Assembly (NCBI GenBank): GCA_027257055.1
Contig: JAPVLO010000180.1
Span: 1,426,001 to 1,490,000 of the forward strand
DNA from: Cephalopachus bancanus
Lineage: Eukaryota > Chordata > Mammalia > Primates > Tarsiidae
Reading direction: 5' to 3'
Length of the DNA stretch: 64,000 bases
Notes under the pieces: generated by a model
What the model was told of the DNA's origin: nothing
Databases searched by the model: none
Seen by the model: the letters and a program-made list of their open reading frames with translations, nothing else
Shown: positions 1-11,406 of the stretch, one piece after another
How the letters are laid out: every line of letters starts with the position of its first letter
How positions within the stretch are numbered: position 1 is the first letter of the stretch
Made by a program: the position numbers and the translations under genes

Positions 1-1104
1 GGAGGAGAGAGTGTAGTTCCCTTCAGAGGAGGATGCTCTTGGATATCATGGACCAACCTTCCCTCCCTCTGTTGTGACTCCAATCCCTCCCACCCCCCGG
101 GCTGTTTCCCTGGCCAGGTCATAGAGTGTGTTCCATCCCCAACATTTCTTTGGGCCCTTAATTGTCAGCATCCATGTCCCATGTGCCTCTCATGGTTGCT
201 ACTGAGCTGATGTGCCCAGGCAGGCTCTGGCTGCTCCCACATGACCAGGCGTCTCTGAGGTCAGCCCCAGGGACCCACCTTGTGCAGACGTTGCTACCTT
301 TCCAGTCTTTACCTCTGCGGCTTCACACTCTGTACCTGGCTCTAACTGGCACTCGAGGGGACACTCCCCAGGCAGACCAGTGCAGCCTCACCAGCCGAGA
401 AGGAGGTCAGAGAGGCTGCCATGCCAAGGTCACCGTGCTCTCCTTGAGGGCTGTTTTCACCTGAAAGGGCTGCATTTACCCTGGTAGGAGGAGGGGAAGC
501 TAGGGACCCTGCTGGTAACAGCTGCTCAGGACCCCCGCTGGCTGCACACAATGGATCTGTGGAGAAGGGCTCATTAAAGCAAAGGTGGGCTGACCAGGCA
601 CCTTGGTAGAGTGTCCTGCACCCTTCCCCCAGCTATCAGCCAGCCAGAAGGCAGGGGGGAGCTGGGGAGTCTTCCTCCCCACTCTCCAAGGAAGGTGGGC
701 TGGAGACAGTTTGCTGAAGGGCTTTCTGGTGGGGACCCAGGGCAACTCACGCCTGCCATCCAGTGTCCCAGCAGTTCTGGCCAGTGTGTGCAGTGATTCC
801 ACCCCATCTCCCTCCGGGCCCCTTGCCCTTTTCTCCTTCCCTGGACATCTGTATTTCATCTGAATTCCAGGTGTGCGGTGAAAACCTTAGTCAAGACATG
901 CACGCAGACTGCACAGGGCGTGCGCTGAAGATGGTCCCGTGGGCATGAAGCCCAGTGTGATTGGGCGTCTTGTATTTCCATCCCTGAGTCTAGTAACTTC
1001 ACCTGCAGGGAAACTGTCCCACAACAGAGCTGAGCCCAGGAGGTGATGCCTGTGTCCCGTGGCAGCTGTCCTCTGCGGGACCAGCTCTTTGCCCAGGCCC
1101 TGGA
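1..1104. other. GC-rich single-copy DNA, nothing assigned
   Basis: No repeat family, RNA gene or convincing exon was recognised. The short open frames on both strands overlap each other and have the proline, serine, glycine and arginine-rich composition expected of GC-rich non-coding DNA. Confidence 0.5.
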
Positions 1105-1168
1105 GGCTGTGATTGAGACATGCAGATTCTGACTCACTAGGAACGGGACCAGGCAGAGGCTCTGCATT
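1105..1168 (+). mobile_element. MER5A-like hAT DNA transposon fragment
   Basis: The stretch contains CAGATTCTGACTCACTAGG and ends in GGCTCTGCATTTTT. This resembles the part of MER5-type non-autonomous hAT elements that reads roughly 'gaatcagaatctctgg ... ctgcatttta'. Only about 60 bases match and divergence is high. Confidence 0.4.
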
Positions 1169-1189
1169 TTTTTGTTTTGCTTTGTTTTT

Positions 1190-1482
1190 AGTTATTTTTT
1201 GAGTCAGGGTCTCACTGTCTCCCAGGCTGGAGTGTGGCAACATGATCACGGCTCACCGCAACCTAGATCCTCTGGGCTCAGGCAACACTCCTCCCTCACC
1301 TCCCGAGTAGCTGGGACTCCAGGTGTGTACCACTGTGCCTGGCTAATTTTTAAACTTTTTTTGTAGAGATGAGATCTCATTATGTTGCCCAGGCGGGTCT
1401 CAAACTCCCGGGCTCAAGCAGTCCTCTTGCCTCAGCCTCCCAAAGTGCTGGGATTGCAGGTGTGAGCCGTTGCACCCGGCCA
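1190..1482 (-). mobile_element. AluJ-type SINE, full dimer
   Basis: Shown as the reverse complement: a T-rich tail at the left, then GAGTCAGGGTCTCACTGTC, the left-arm CTGGGACTCCAGG box, the A-rich linker as TTTTTAAACTTTTTTTG, and the right arm ending GTGAGCCGTTGCACCCGGCC. Both 7SL-derived arms are present. It is diverged and lacks the derived CAGGCTGAGCC box seen in younger copies of this window. Confidence 0.9.
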
Positions 1483-1874
1483 GGTTCTATGTTTCTAACG
1501 AGCTCCTGGCCAGGCTGGGGTGCTCTCAGCAAGGCAGGGCTGCTGGCCAGGGATTGTGCTTCGAGGAGCAGAGCAGCAATGGGAGGACCATGGGGGACGG
1601 AGGAAGAACCAAAATCACTGCCAGGTCCCATATTCTGGCCTCACTGTCTGGACAGGCTGTGGACCCCCACGTGGCCTAGTTCTGGGTGGGCCTGAGAACG
1701 CCTGGCCTGGGCCCTCTCTTGGGAACTTCCTCCTGCCCCTGTTGGCCTGCGGCCTCTGGGTTTTGCTAGGCATGGGGATGGCGGGGACCTGCTCCCTGAC
1801 TCCAGGGGTCCTGATCATGTGATGGGCTCCCCTGGAGCCTGACGTGCCGGCCACAGCTGGCCCAGGGAGCAGAA
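1483..1874. other. Unique GC-rich DNA
   Basis: No repeat or gene recognised. Overlapping open frames on both strands show no conserved domain that I can identify. Confidence 0.4.
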
Positions 1875-1962
1875 AGCCTGGCTTTGAATCTGCACACTGA
1901 GTGCTGTGTGATCTCGGGCAAGTCCTTTAACCTCTCTGAGCCTCAGGCCCATGCTTACAAGG
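1875..1962 (+). mobile_element. MIR SINE fragment
   Basis: The core reads GTGTGATCTCGGGCAAGTCC followed by TTTAACCTCTCTGAGCCTCA. These are the diagnostic central MIR words (gtgaccttgggcaagt, taacctctctgagcctcag) in sense orientation. It is an ancient tRNA-derived mammalian SINE. Confidence 0.85.
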
Positions 1963-2429
1963 GACAGGGGGAGAGAGAATATAGCAGGAGGATCCAATGG
2001 CCAAAATCTGCCACGGGAGCTTCCTGGATTGCATCAGCTGTGGGCTGTGGCTGTGGGGATGGAGTGAGGATGCTCCCTCCAGCCCCGACCTCTGTGGTTG
2101 AGAGGCCCACAGGGACCAGCCCACACCATGGGTGTCCCTGCCCACAGGAGAGGATCCTGCCTCGTCCACCCCAGCCTGGGACCTCTCCCACCACCTGCAG
2201 GCCTGATGCCCAGCTGGCTTCCACACTGCTGAGCAAAAGATGGACTGAGCCACTGTCCCAGCAGCTGAGCTTCTGGGGACAGCACGGCATGACCCGGCAG
2301 GCTCCTGGAGGTGCTGCCATGAGCCAGGATCTCCCCTGGGCTGTGGGTGCCGAGCCCTCAGCACTGCTGAAGTGGGTGCTGCTGTCATCTGGGTACTTCC
2401 TTGGGGCACAAGGACTCTGAGGAGCTTGG

Positions 2430-2580
2430 CCAGGGTCCTGCGGGAACGCAGAGGACCTGGGACTTGAGCCGAGGTCCTGACTCAAGGGCCTTGCGGCAAA
2501 TGCAACAGAGATTGGGCCCGAATCCAGGTCCTGACTCCAGAGTCCTACTGTTGAACAGTGCCCACTCCCGCCTCTCTTCT
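2430..2580 (-). mobile_element. Probable MIR fragment with a local duplication
   Basis: GGCCCGAATCCAGGTCCTGA followed by CTCCAGAGTCCTACTG matches the reverse complement of the MIR 5' part. A similar phrase (GAGGTCCTGACTCAAGGGCC) sits about 60 bases upstream, suggesting a small internal duplication. Confidence 0.45.
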
Positions 2581-3270
2581 AAGCAAGGAGCCGTAGAGTG
2601 CTCAACCATGCGTAGGGGCCATCACCAGATGCCCGCTGAAGGTGTGGAATGGATGGCATGGCCCACTGCTGCTGTGGGTGGCTGGGTGGCCAGAGGGGGG
2701 CTGCATAGGCCTTCTGGGGTGGGGCATGGCTGGACAGGAGGTGACCAAGGGTGCCAGTTGCCTGGACTGCCTCCAGGTGGCCCCTCTGGCCAGGGAGCAG
2801 GAAGGGAGGTCGGTGGCTGTCAGTGAGGCCCAGAGGGCAGGACTCCAGGCTGTGGCCAGGCCTGGGCACTTGAGCGGGTCCTTCCCAGAGCCCTTGATGC
2901 CCCGGGCAGGGCTGGGCTGACCGTGGGGATGGCAGCTGGGGCTCCCTCTTAGGGGTCCAGCCTGGCTTCTGAGGAGGCTGCCCCATGATGCCCCTAGCAG
3001 TAGGGGGACCGGATGGCGGATGGCAGGTGGCAGCATCTCAAGCAGGCAGGGATGTCAGCGAGAGCGCAGAGACTCTGGCCCTGCCCTGGCGATGTGGCCA
3101 GGAACTTAAGGGGCCTCGTCTGGTCCCAGGTGGCTGCTTTGTCTCGTGGTCCTTGTCTTATTGAAGGAGAAAAAGCCAAATGTCAGCGAGTGCTTCCGGA
3201 AGAACTGACATTTTAACTGTCCGCCAGGCACCCTCTGGGCCCCCCAGCTTCTGGGGCTTCTCTCCTCGGC
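2581..3270. other. Unique GC-rich DNA
   Basis: No recognisable feature. Long overlapping frames on both strands are compositional. Confidence 0.4.
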
Positions 3271-3274
3271 ACTG

Positions 3275-3420
3275 GGTAAGACCACAGACCTGGAGTCGGA
3301 CAGAGCTCGGTATGAGTCCCATCGGGCTGCCGAATAGCCATTCGTCTTGGGCAAGTTCCTGGCCTCCTGCGCCTCTGTGCTCTCATTTGCTGTGCTGAGA
3401 CCATCCTGTGCATGGTGGAA
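3275..3420 (+). mobile_element. MIR SINE fragment
   Basis: The segment carries the ordered MIR features GACCTGGAGTCGGACAGAGC, then TCTTGGGCAAGTTCCTGGCC, then a CTCATTTGCTGTG-like word corresponding to the downstream 'cctcatctgtaaa' box. Divergence is typical of MIR. Confidence 0.7.
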
Positions 3421-3650
3421 GGCTGAGCGACTCCTGGCCTCTACCTCCAAGATGCCAGCTGCAGTCCCCACTTGAGCTGGTGACAACCAGAAATGTCTCC
3501 AGTTCCCCCAAACGCAGCTCACGGGCCTGGATCATGAGAGGACTCAGAGCCTGAAGGTACCCGCTGGCGTGTCAGCTGGAGCCAGGACCCTGTCTTGGGT
3601 CTGAGAAGAAGTGAGAGGAGAACCACAATGAGTGAGCTTTTTATACTTTT

Positions 3651-3792
3651 TATTTTTTTGGTCAGGGTCTCACTCTGTCACCATCACAGCTCACCGCAGC
3701 CTCGACCTCCTGGGCTCAGGTGATCCTCCTGCCTTGGCCTCCTGAGGAATGGAGAGTACAGGTGCATGCCACCATGCCCGGCTAATTTTTTT
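3651..3792 (-). mobile_element. Alu left-arm / FLAM-type monomer
   Basis: T-rich start, GTCAGGGTCTCACTCTGTCA, GCAGCCTCGACCTCCTGGGC and CCACCATGCCCGGCTAATTT are present. The sequence stops at the A-rich linker, so only one arm exists. Part of the left arm between CTCTGTCACC and ATCACAGCTCACC is deleted. Confidence 0.8.
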
Positions 3793-5040
3793 AGCCACTG
3801 TCCAGCTACCACCAAGCCCAGCTGGTGAACTGTTTGTCACAATTCACTGTAAGGCCCCCTTTTATTCTGTGATGGCATTCTTCCAACCAGCTTGGCAAGA
3901 AAGTGGGCCTTGTCCCTAGACCCAGGAATCCCCTCCCACAGGGACCCCAGGGAGCAGCCTGAGAGCCGCCCTGCTCCCACCCCAGGCCTTCCCTGCCCTT
4001 CTCACGCTTCCTGCTTAAGATGTGGATTTGCCGGAGAGCTAGGGTGTGAGGAGGAGAGCACAGGGAAATGATAAGCAACAGCCCTCAGGACGTTGGTGGC
4101 TTTGGAAGTAAAGAGCCTCCCTCTGGTGAAATTGCCAGAGGTGTGTGTACAGCCACAGCCATGTGCAAATCACAGCGGGCTCCCCTCCTTCACCTGGGTG
4201 CAGCTTTGGGAAAGTGCTGATGGGGCTGGTGGTCCCCCCCATAGGCCTCCCTGCCCGGCCTCCAGGCTCTGCCCTGATTAGAGCAGACCCCACCTCCCCC
4301 TCGTGTGTGGCTCCAGGGATTTCTGTTCTGACACCCTCTTTCCCCTTTCTCATCCCCACAGGCCTGTGACCAAGCCTGAGAGGGCTCTTCTAATCCCATG
4401 CCAGGGTAAGGAATGTGGCCAGAGACCTGGCCTGGAAGGTTCTAGAATCTTCAGGTAGACCTCCCCTTCTGTGGGGCTCCTGAGTTCCCCACCTGGCCTT
4501 CCCCTGGGGGATGGTCTGCTTAATATGATGTTGCTCCAACTTTAACCATATGGGGTATACAGATCCCACCCGGCGTTTCAGAGGCAGGAGGCTGGGGCCT
4601 GGGCACATGCATTCCCACCAAGTTCCCAGTTCACACTGCTGCTGGTGTGAGATGGTATGAGACCCGCTGGCCTGGGGTGAACGGTCCTACTGCACGCTGG
4701 CTAGCGTTCTGTACTGTGTGTGGCGGATTGGGGTGGAGGGCACATGTGTTTGGGCATTCCTGTCTTCCTGGGGCTGATTTGAAGTGGTTTCCATTGCTGG
4801 GCTTCAAGGGGCTGCTTTTTTGTTTTGTTTTACAGTCAGCACCGCTGGAAGGTGGGCGTCGGGTGTGGGGGTGGCCAGGCTCTGAGCAGGCCGGCTCCTT
4901 CCCTCCCTGGGGCCTTGCTGGGCTGTGTGGCCTTCGCACTTGGTTGGGGGGAAGAGCGGAGAAGAGGGGGAAGAGGGGGCGATTTGGGGTGTGATGAGCA
5001 CAGGGAGAGTCCAGAGAAGCTGTTTGGGCTTCTCTGTCAG
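3793..5040. other. Unique GC-rich DNA with a G-run cluster
   Basis: No gene or interspersed repeat recognised. A G-run cluster with several runs of four or more G lies near 4945-4990. A good polypyrimidine-AG sequence ends at about 4834, but no coding frame follows it. Confidence 0.4.
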
Positions 5041-5044
5041 AGCA

Positions 5045-5160
5045 ACCGGATGATGGCTGTTCATGCATTCAGCACTTTATCAAGCAACTAATGTCTGTCA
5101 GCCACTGTCCCACCTGGGGGTACGAAAAACCCTGGAGGCCAGTGGTGGGGATGGTCACAG
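5045..5160. mobile_element. Possible L2/MIR-type fragment
   Basis: GCAACTAATGTCTGTCAGCC and ACTGTCCCACCTGGGGGTAC resemble the degenerate L2/MIR 3'-end phrase 'gcacctactatgtgccaggcactgt..ctgggg'. Short and heavily diverged. Confidence 0.3.
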
Positions 5161-6147
5161 CACTGTGGACAGACTCAGCATCACTAAGCTGCAGCTTAAA
5201 TATGGCTAGGATGATGAATTTCATGTGTGTGTTGACCACAATAAAAAATGCAGCAAGACAAGAAGTCCCAGGAAGTCGCTGGGGTCTGCGGATGTCTCCA
5301 GCCACACCCTGGCACCTGGGCTGCAGAGTCTGTGGCCACATGGGGCTCCCAAGAAGACATGGGTGGGGGAGCACTCAGGCAGGCTGAGGAGGGGCTTGCC
5401 TGCCTTCTGTCAAGGCGGGTGGCTGCACAGCAGAGGGGCCAGCGGGCCCGAGACCGGTTTCTTGCTAGATGGGCTTTTGCAATGTTGCCGGGTGGGGGCT
5501 GTGCTCCAGACTGAGTTTCTGTCTGGAAGTGCCGTTTGTCTGTGAAATGTTCAGGGTAAAGGCCTTGGGCCTCCACGTGGTGATGCCTGAGTACAGACCC
5601 TGGCTTCGTTGGTTCTGAGCGTGTCTTTGAAAAACCTCGGCTCAGCGGCGCTGCCTTGCGCAACCTCGGCTTTCTTTCCTTTCTTTTTTTTTTGAGCAGG
5701 ACGTATTGAGAGGACAGAAGAGCTCCCACGGTGGGAGGGCACCCGAAGGGGTTGCCCCAACCTTGACCTTCTTAAAGTGCCTGTAGGCTGTCATCCGTGC
5801 ACAGCCACCCCTGGATGGCTGGGGGAGCTTGCCAAGAGACTCAGCTTCTCTCTCTGCACGACGTTCCTGGGGGCTGAGCAACGTGATGGGGGCCGGAAGC
5901 ATCGTGCCACAGCCTGGCAGCCACCGGCTCTCCTGCCCTCTCAGCCTGGAGCTCCTGGTCATCTGGGCCCGGCACGTCCTGTGGCGCCAGAACAGTGAGG
6001 GACTATTTTGCACTTCCCCCTGTGAATATTCCCTTCACTTCCGCCCACCATGTCTCACAGTACCAGGTATGCTAGGTGCTCAGCAGACACTCCGTTGACT
6101 CTGCATAATGTGTCCACAAAGCCATGACAGAGTAGTGTGTCTTGGAC
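5161..6147. other. Unique DNA, nothing assigned
   Basis: Moderately GC-rich sequence with a T-run at about 5680-5692. No element or exon recognised. Confidence 0.4.
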
Positions 6148-6290
6148 AAGGCCAGCCCACACCAGGACAGGCCACATCAGGGCAGCCCACACCTGGTTAG
6201 GCCACTCCAGGGTAGCTCACACCAGGGCAACCCATGCCAAGGCAGGTCGTGCCAGGGTAGGCCATGCCAGGGGAGCCATGTCAGGCCCCT
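6148..6290. repeat. Degenerate minisatellite, period about 15 bp
   Basis: Consecutive variants of a unit like CCCACACCAGGGTAGG are laid head to tail, for example CCACATCAGGGCAG, CTCACACCAGGGCAA and CCATGCCAGGGGAG. About nine units are visible, each differing by several bases, so the array is old or rapidly diverging. Confidence 0.75.
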
Positions 6291-6904
6291 GGGTGAGAGC
6301 CATCCCAGGCCAGTCAGACCCTGTGCCTCACAGCCCCCCAGCCACTATTTAACTGTTCGCTTTGGAGCCATCACTCTAGCCCTTCAGACGGGGTCAGGTA
6401 CAGATGGCTGGGTCACCCAGCCATAGCCAACCTTGGTAGTTTTGTGGGTTTCCAAATGTTCCCCACTGCATGATCTCGGAGCAATTTCAGACTGCAGGCC
6501 TGACGGGCTGCAGTGGCAACCTCACTGCTGGCAGCCGGCTGGCCCACTTAGTGCCCTTATAATTCTGTGGCAGGCCCCGAACCTGGGGAGTGGAGCACTG
6601 TTTTCTCCTGCGACTTGGGGAGAAAATCAATCAACCAATGAGAGCACAGCTAATTAAAGGTAACAAGGGTCTCGTGCCCTCTCCCTGCCATGTCAGGACT
6701 TGCAGTTCCGGTAGGAAACCAGCTGAGGTGCGTCTTGACACAGTTAGATGCTTGCTGTGGTCTCCATGAGTTGGCACACAGGAGGAAAGCACCCACAACT
6801 GCTTGGCAACCAGGGTACCTGGGTACACTGTCCCCCCATGACCTGGAAGTGGCCGGGCTCATGCTGTGTGTCTGGAGGCCTCTGTACCCACAGAGGCCAC
6901 ATGT
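6291..6904. other. Unique DNA with an AT-rich patch
   Basis: Mostly unassigned. At 6618-6660 there is a short AT-rich patch with CAATCAACCAATGAGAG (contains CCAAT) and GCTAATTAAAGG (a homeodomain-type TAATTA core). No transcript evidence is available. Confidence 0.3.
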
Positions 6905-7078
6905 GCAGTGGTTAACAGGTGGGCCCTGGCCTGGACTCCTTGGGTTCACTCCTGGCCTGGCCACCCACTCACCAGGGTACCCTGGGCTGGTTGCTTCAAG
7001 GTCTTCCTCTGCATGATAGGGTGGTGGTGGCCCCCACTGCGGGCATCTCTTGAGGGAGGACACGCCTCGGCGCATGTT
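6905..7078 (+). mobile_element. MIR SINE fragment
   Basis: The order of MIR words is kept: TGCAGTGGTTAACAGGTGGG, CTGGACTCCTTGGGTTCACT, then CTGGTTGCTTCAAGGTCTTC and CTCTGCATGATAGGGTGGTG. The match is full-width but diverged. Confidence 0.65.
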
Positions 7079-8058
7079 GGCATCTCAGAATGGCATGTGG
7101 TACAAGGTGGAGTCGCGTGCATTCCACAGACCTGGCCCTGACAAGGAACTCAGCTCCGCCCTTGACTCTGCAGGGAATGAGAGACTTGGTTTTGAGATCA
7201 CCTTGCAAAAGGGACACCAGAGCCCGGTGGGGAGAGTTAACCCAAGTTCCCAGAGTATTCAGGCAACAGCACCGCCCGGGGCCTGGGAGTCCCTGCACTG
7301 AGAGCTCAGCCGCGGCCCCTCCACTGCCACCCGCCTCGTGGTCCTCAGGACTGGTCCCCGATCTTCCTCCAAGCTTTGCTCTGGGGCCTCCCACCTGACC
7401 TCTGTTCTCATAGCCAGGACACGTGCAGAGCTCGTTCCCCATGGAGTGGCCGGTATTCCTGCAGGGTCCAGGCCTCATGCAGCAGGAATGAGCCTGTAGG
7501 CGTCAGCATCTGCTCATGGTGGGAGGTCCTTGGGGAGGCTGAGTGCGTCCTTGGCCTTGCAGCCCCAGCCTTCACTTCTCCAACCCTAGGATCTAGGGAT
7601 GGAGAGGAATCTGAGGGAGGTTGAACGTTGTGGCGATTCTTGGGGAGGCCCATCAGTGCTCTTTGGCCTCTGTTTTGGGGATCTGAGACTGCTGGACGGG
7701 CCTGTCTCCTTCGTGCCTCGTTCGTGAGAGAGCAGGTCACAGGCAAGACTGCAACAGTGACATCACCGGCACGGAAGTCCAGGAAGCCCAGTGGCGCAGC
7801 CTCAGCCACCTGTGCGGGTACAAGTGAACACCCGGTCACAGAGGAAGGAGGGAGACAGAACTTCCGGCCCACCACTGCAGCGGCATTGCCTCTGTCATCC
7901 TTTCCCATCTCACGTCATTCCTAGGTCTGTGGACACCGTGGGACCAAACACTTTGAAAACCAGATGGCGCTCAGACCCTGGGCCCTGGGTTGCCAAGGGA
8001 GGCTGGCTCTGATGACCCGGGCTGGAGGACGCCGCAGCAGGCCAGATCTGAAGAACCT
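7079..8058. other. Unique GC-rich DNA
   Basis: No element recognised apart from the CTCF-like word at 7957-7970. Frames up to 166 codons occur on the minus strand but resemble no family I know and overlap plus-strand frames. Confidence 0.35.
7957..7970 (+). promoter_or_regulatory. CTCF-like motif candidate
   Basis: AAACCAGATGGCGC contains AGATGGCGC, which fits the AGRKGGCRC core of the vertebrate CTCF motif. The 5' flank is imperfect. A single motif match is weak evidence. Confidence 0.25.
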
Positions 8059-8114
8059 GCCGTGAGCGTGCCACTGCACTCCAGCCTGGGTGACAGTGAG
8101 ACTCCGACTCAAAT
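8059..8114 (+). mobile_element. Alu 3' fragment
   Basis: GTGCCACTGCACTCCAGCCT followed by GGGTGACAGTGAGACTC is the last part of an Alu right arm in sense orientation. The rest of the element is missing. Confidence 0.8.
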
Positions 8115-8324
8115 TTTAAAAATCTGAAGGGAAAGCCAGCATGATATTAAGATACGGTGACGCTGGATCCTGGACGTATGTTGTGTGACACGCTCTTTGC
8201 CGATGGCGCCAGAATATTCTATCACTGAAAGTGTAAGAGAAGAAACCAAGGAGCAGGGAGTTTGTAGAGTGAGCCACTGTGTGTGGAAGGCAGACACCCT
8301 GGCTTAGGGATCGCAGGGCTCAGG

Positions 8325-8545
8325 GTGGACTCACAGGATGCGCGTGTCCCCAGATGGGGGAAGCCACCCAACCAAGCACCGTGGGATGTACTCACAAGAC
8401 ACATGTGGTTACCTGACCATGCTCTGAGGATGGTCTCACAGCACATATGTGTCCTGGATGGGGAGGCCGCCCCACCGCACATCTTGGGACAGACTCCCAG
8501 GATGCTCATGTCCCAGATGGGGAAGGCCATCTGACACTGGGCACG
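8325..8545. repeat. Degenerate tandem repeat, period roughly 60-90 bp
   Basis: The phrases ACTCACAGGATGCGCGTGTC, GTCTCACAGCACATATGTGT and ACTCCCAGGATGCTCATGTC recur, each followed by a CAGATGGGG(A)AGGCC-like word. Three or four diverged units are visible. Confidence 0.6.
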
Positions 8546-8962
8546 TGGTCCAGGAGAGAAGCTTCTTCCCACTGTGTGGCCTTCTGGGCTTCGAGTTTGC
8601 TCCACGAGGGCCTGCGTGGGTGTCATTACGTCCCCAAAGTCCAGAAAAGACAATAGAGACTGGAGGGAGACAAAGGTGGGCCTTAATCAAGAGGGACAGC
8701 AGAGGAGAGCCTCTCGAGTCAGGTGATGGGAAGCGGAAACCCCCGGGCTCCCCAGGGAGGATGCCTTCCTAGGAGCAGTGTCCTGAGAGCACAGAGGGAA
8801 GCCTGGCATCGCGGGGTCCATGGGACGCCCCTCCCACAAGCACAGGGAGTGGCCCAGGCCTGCCAGCAACCCAGGAGGCCTGAGCAGACGGGTGCTGAGG
8901 TCAAGTCAAGGGTGTGGCACCTGCTGGTGGGGCGGGTGACAGGTTCCCTGGGGGGAGGTGCA
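8546..8962. other. Unique GC-rich DNA
   Basis: No repeat or gene recognised. Confidence 0.35.
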
Positions 8963-9092
8963 GCCCCGGGAGGGCTCCCCGCTGGAGGGCTTCCCCCCGG
9001 AGGGCTCCCCGCGTGAGGGGCTCCCTTGCTGGAAGCCTCCCCACTTGGAGGGTGCCTCCCTGGAGGGTTCTCCCCTGGAGGACTTCCCTGCA
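8963..9092. repeat. GC-rich minisatellite, period about 15-16 bp
   Basis: Units similar to GGAGGGCTCCCCGCT recur about eight times with substitutions and small indels, for example GGAGGGCTTCCCCCC and GGAGGGTTCTCCCCT. Just upstream are the G runs GGTGGGGCGGG and GGGGGGAGG. Confidence 0.75.
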
Positions 9093-10147
9093 ACCACCAA
9101 CCGCCGGCTGGGGTCATGCCGTGGAGGTGACTGACCATGTGATCCCACCAGTGCAGAACTCATTCCGGGGCTGTTCACATGCTTGGAAAACTGGTCTTTG
9201 GTGTGGGCCCCTTCCCCACCCCACCGTCGTGACGTCTCTCCACCTGCTGCTGGACCAGGGCGTGGGCTCTTCTGAGGGACTCAGGCCTACCATCTAGTTT
9301 CGGTTCCTTGTGCCTTCCTGGTTGCTCAGGTCCCTGAAACCATTAGGCCTCAAACTGGCCAGGCCCAGAGCAGGACTCCAGGAAGGCCTTGGGACTCTGG
9401 GAAGGTCAAGGATGGACTTGACCTCCGTGAGGGACTCCACCCCGACTCCACTGGGTCCCAGTGTTCTCATGCTCCACACATAAGCCCAGGGCTGGGAGGG
9501 CTGGCCATCTTGAGACCCTGTGGAGGGGGAGGGGATGGGCAAGTGTGGTAGGCAGAGCTCCCTGAGGGCGTGACTGTCGCACCAGCCCCACGTGTGTCCA
9601 CTCAGCTCCTGTTCTGCAAAGAACAGGGTGCCCATGGCAGGGAGTGTCAGTCCGTGTCCCGCAACAAGTGGGTGGGCCCGGCCTGGGGTTCCTGAGTCCC
9701 TTCAGATACTGCAGGGCGGCTGGAACAAGAGGCCGCAGGTTGAACTTTGGGACCAGTATTGCAGCCGACTGTGGGGCTGACTCATGCCTGGGCTGTGGGA
9801 GGCCACTGAGTCCCAGCCCCGCAGCTGCTGGAGGGTGCAACCTGCTGCGTGGGGCCAGACAGTGGCTGGGAAGGGTCAGCATGACTGTGTGGAGGCAGGG
9901 GCGGCCGGCGTGCCCTGATGTGGGCACTTGCCTTTGTGGGGGTGGAGAGCAGCCCCACCACAGAGGCCTGGTGAGTCCCTGCAGATGGCCTCGCCCTGGG
10001 CTGCACCAGCCACAGGCGGTGGGGCCAGCTGGGAGCCGCACTTGCTTCCCGCTCCCACACCTAGGAGCTGGCCTAAGGCACCTGTCAAGGGCGGCAGGCT
10101 GGAGACCCAGTGGCCCCCTGGGAGCGGGCCCGGGGCTGGGGGTGTGT
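9093..10147. other. Unique GC-rich DNA
   Basis: No element recognised. A 211-codon minus-strand frame here is proline, leucine and glycine-rich, overlaps several plus-strand frames and matches nothing I know. Confidence 0.35.
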
Positions 10148-10275
10148 GGGATTAATTTAATTAAGCCCTGCTTGGGTCCAGGCTAAATTTAGTGGCTGCT
10201 GGGCCACCAGCTCCTCTCCCTCCCCGGCTGCCTCTGTCTGCCCCCGGCCTTCCAGGTGATTAATTCCCAACTCTG
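10148..10275. promoter_or_regulatory. Candidate cis-regulatory segment with homeodomain-type sites
   Basis: An AT-rich run, GGATTAATTTAATTAAGCCC, and a second GTGATTAATTCCC about 100 bases downstream flank a CT-rich spacer in otherwise GC-rich, repeat-free DNA. Paired ATTAA cores like these are common in developmental enhancers. Conservation is untested. Confidence 0.3.
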
Positions 10276-11406
10276 GGCTCTCTCCAGCCTCCTTGCGTCT
10301 GGGCTCCCAGGGGAGGGCCTCCTCAGCATCCAGCCACTGCAGGGAGGTGAGCAGGGCTGCTGCGGACTGCCTGTCCCATGTTCTCCTGCCAGCTTCGGGT
10401 CATTGTTCTCACAAAATTCTGGAGAAAGTAGGAGCCGCGTGGACCGAAACGCCTGGGATCTCAGTGGTACGTGCCTGGCTCTCCAGGAAGGGAGAGAGCT
10501 CCTGGCCCCTGTTCCTATGACAACGCCATCCTGGCCCCTCGGCGATTCTCGTGTGGTCTCTCCACTCCTTGGGCTGTGTTTTCCACTGACCTCCCACCTG
10601 TCTTCAGTTCTGAAGTGTGTTAGTCTCCACCAGCCTAATCGGTTGGGGAGGGAAGGGGGCTGGGTGGGCGAAGTTGAGTGGTGATTGTGGGCACTGTGGT
10701 CTGATGGTCCGAAGCCCTGACCCCAGTGTGAGTGCAGATGGGGTGGCCTCCGAGAGACCATGTGGGGCAAGGTCGAGGGGTGGGCCTCCTCCTGGAGGCA
10801 ATGTCCTTGTGGAGGGAGGGGTGATACATGGGATCTCTTTGAGCACAGGCCAGCAAGGCCACGTGAGGCCCCAGGAGCCGTGTCTGCTGGCGCCTTGGCC
10901 CCGGACTTCCAGATTCTGTTTTTACATCACCCAGCCCAAGGTAGATCTCTTATCACAGCCCAAGCAGGGTGAGACCAGAGTTTGGAGCGTTCATTTATTC
11001 ATGTATCACAAATTGGGATTGGCAGCGGGCTACATGTTGTGCCAGTACAAATAGCGAGGCCGTAGGCAAGTTGCAGGCCCTGCCCCAAGAGCTGTCTCCA
11101 AGGGTTAGAGACAGCAAAACCGGCCATAGGGTCAGCAGGGACCCACTGTAGGTTGGGGGGAACGTTGGTGAATGGCCACAGCTGTGATGGACCCCAATGC
11201 TTGTTGCGGGGCTGGGTGTGGAGGGTGAGGTCACGCAGGAATTCCCTTCCTCCAACCTCCCACATGCCTTGGCGGGTCCCCTGGCTTTCCTGGCCACACT
11301 GAGTAGTCACGCGTGGCTTAGTTTTTAGGCCTTGAAGGTCCAGCCCAGCCCAGAGCCCCACTTCAGTCTCTGGTCTAGTTCTCAGGTGCACTATTTTTCC
11401 ATTCCA
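10276..11406. other. Unique GC-rich DNA
   Basis: No element recognised. Confidence 0.35.

Noticed and set aside
4810..4840. Strong polypyrimidine-AG acceptor-like site
   Set aside because: No coding frame, donor or branch-point context supports an exon; the T-run is probably simple sequence.
9406..10041. 211-codon minus-strand frame
   Set aside because: Pro, Leu, Gly and Arg-rich composition typical of translated GC-rich DNA; no domain recognised.
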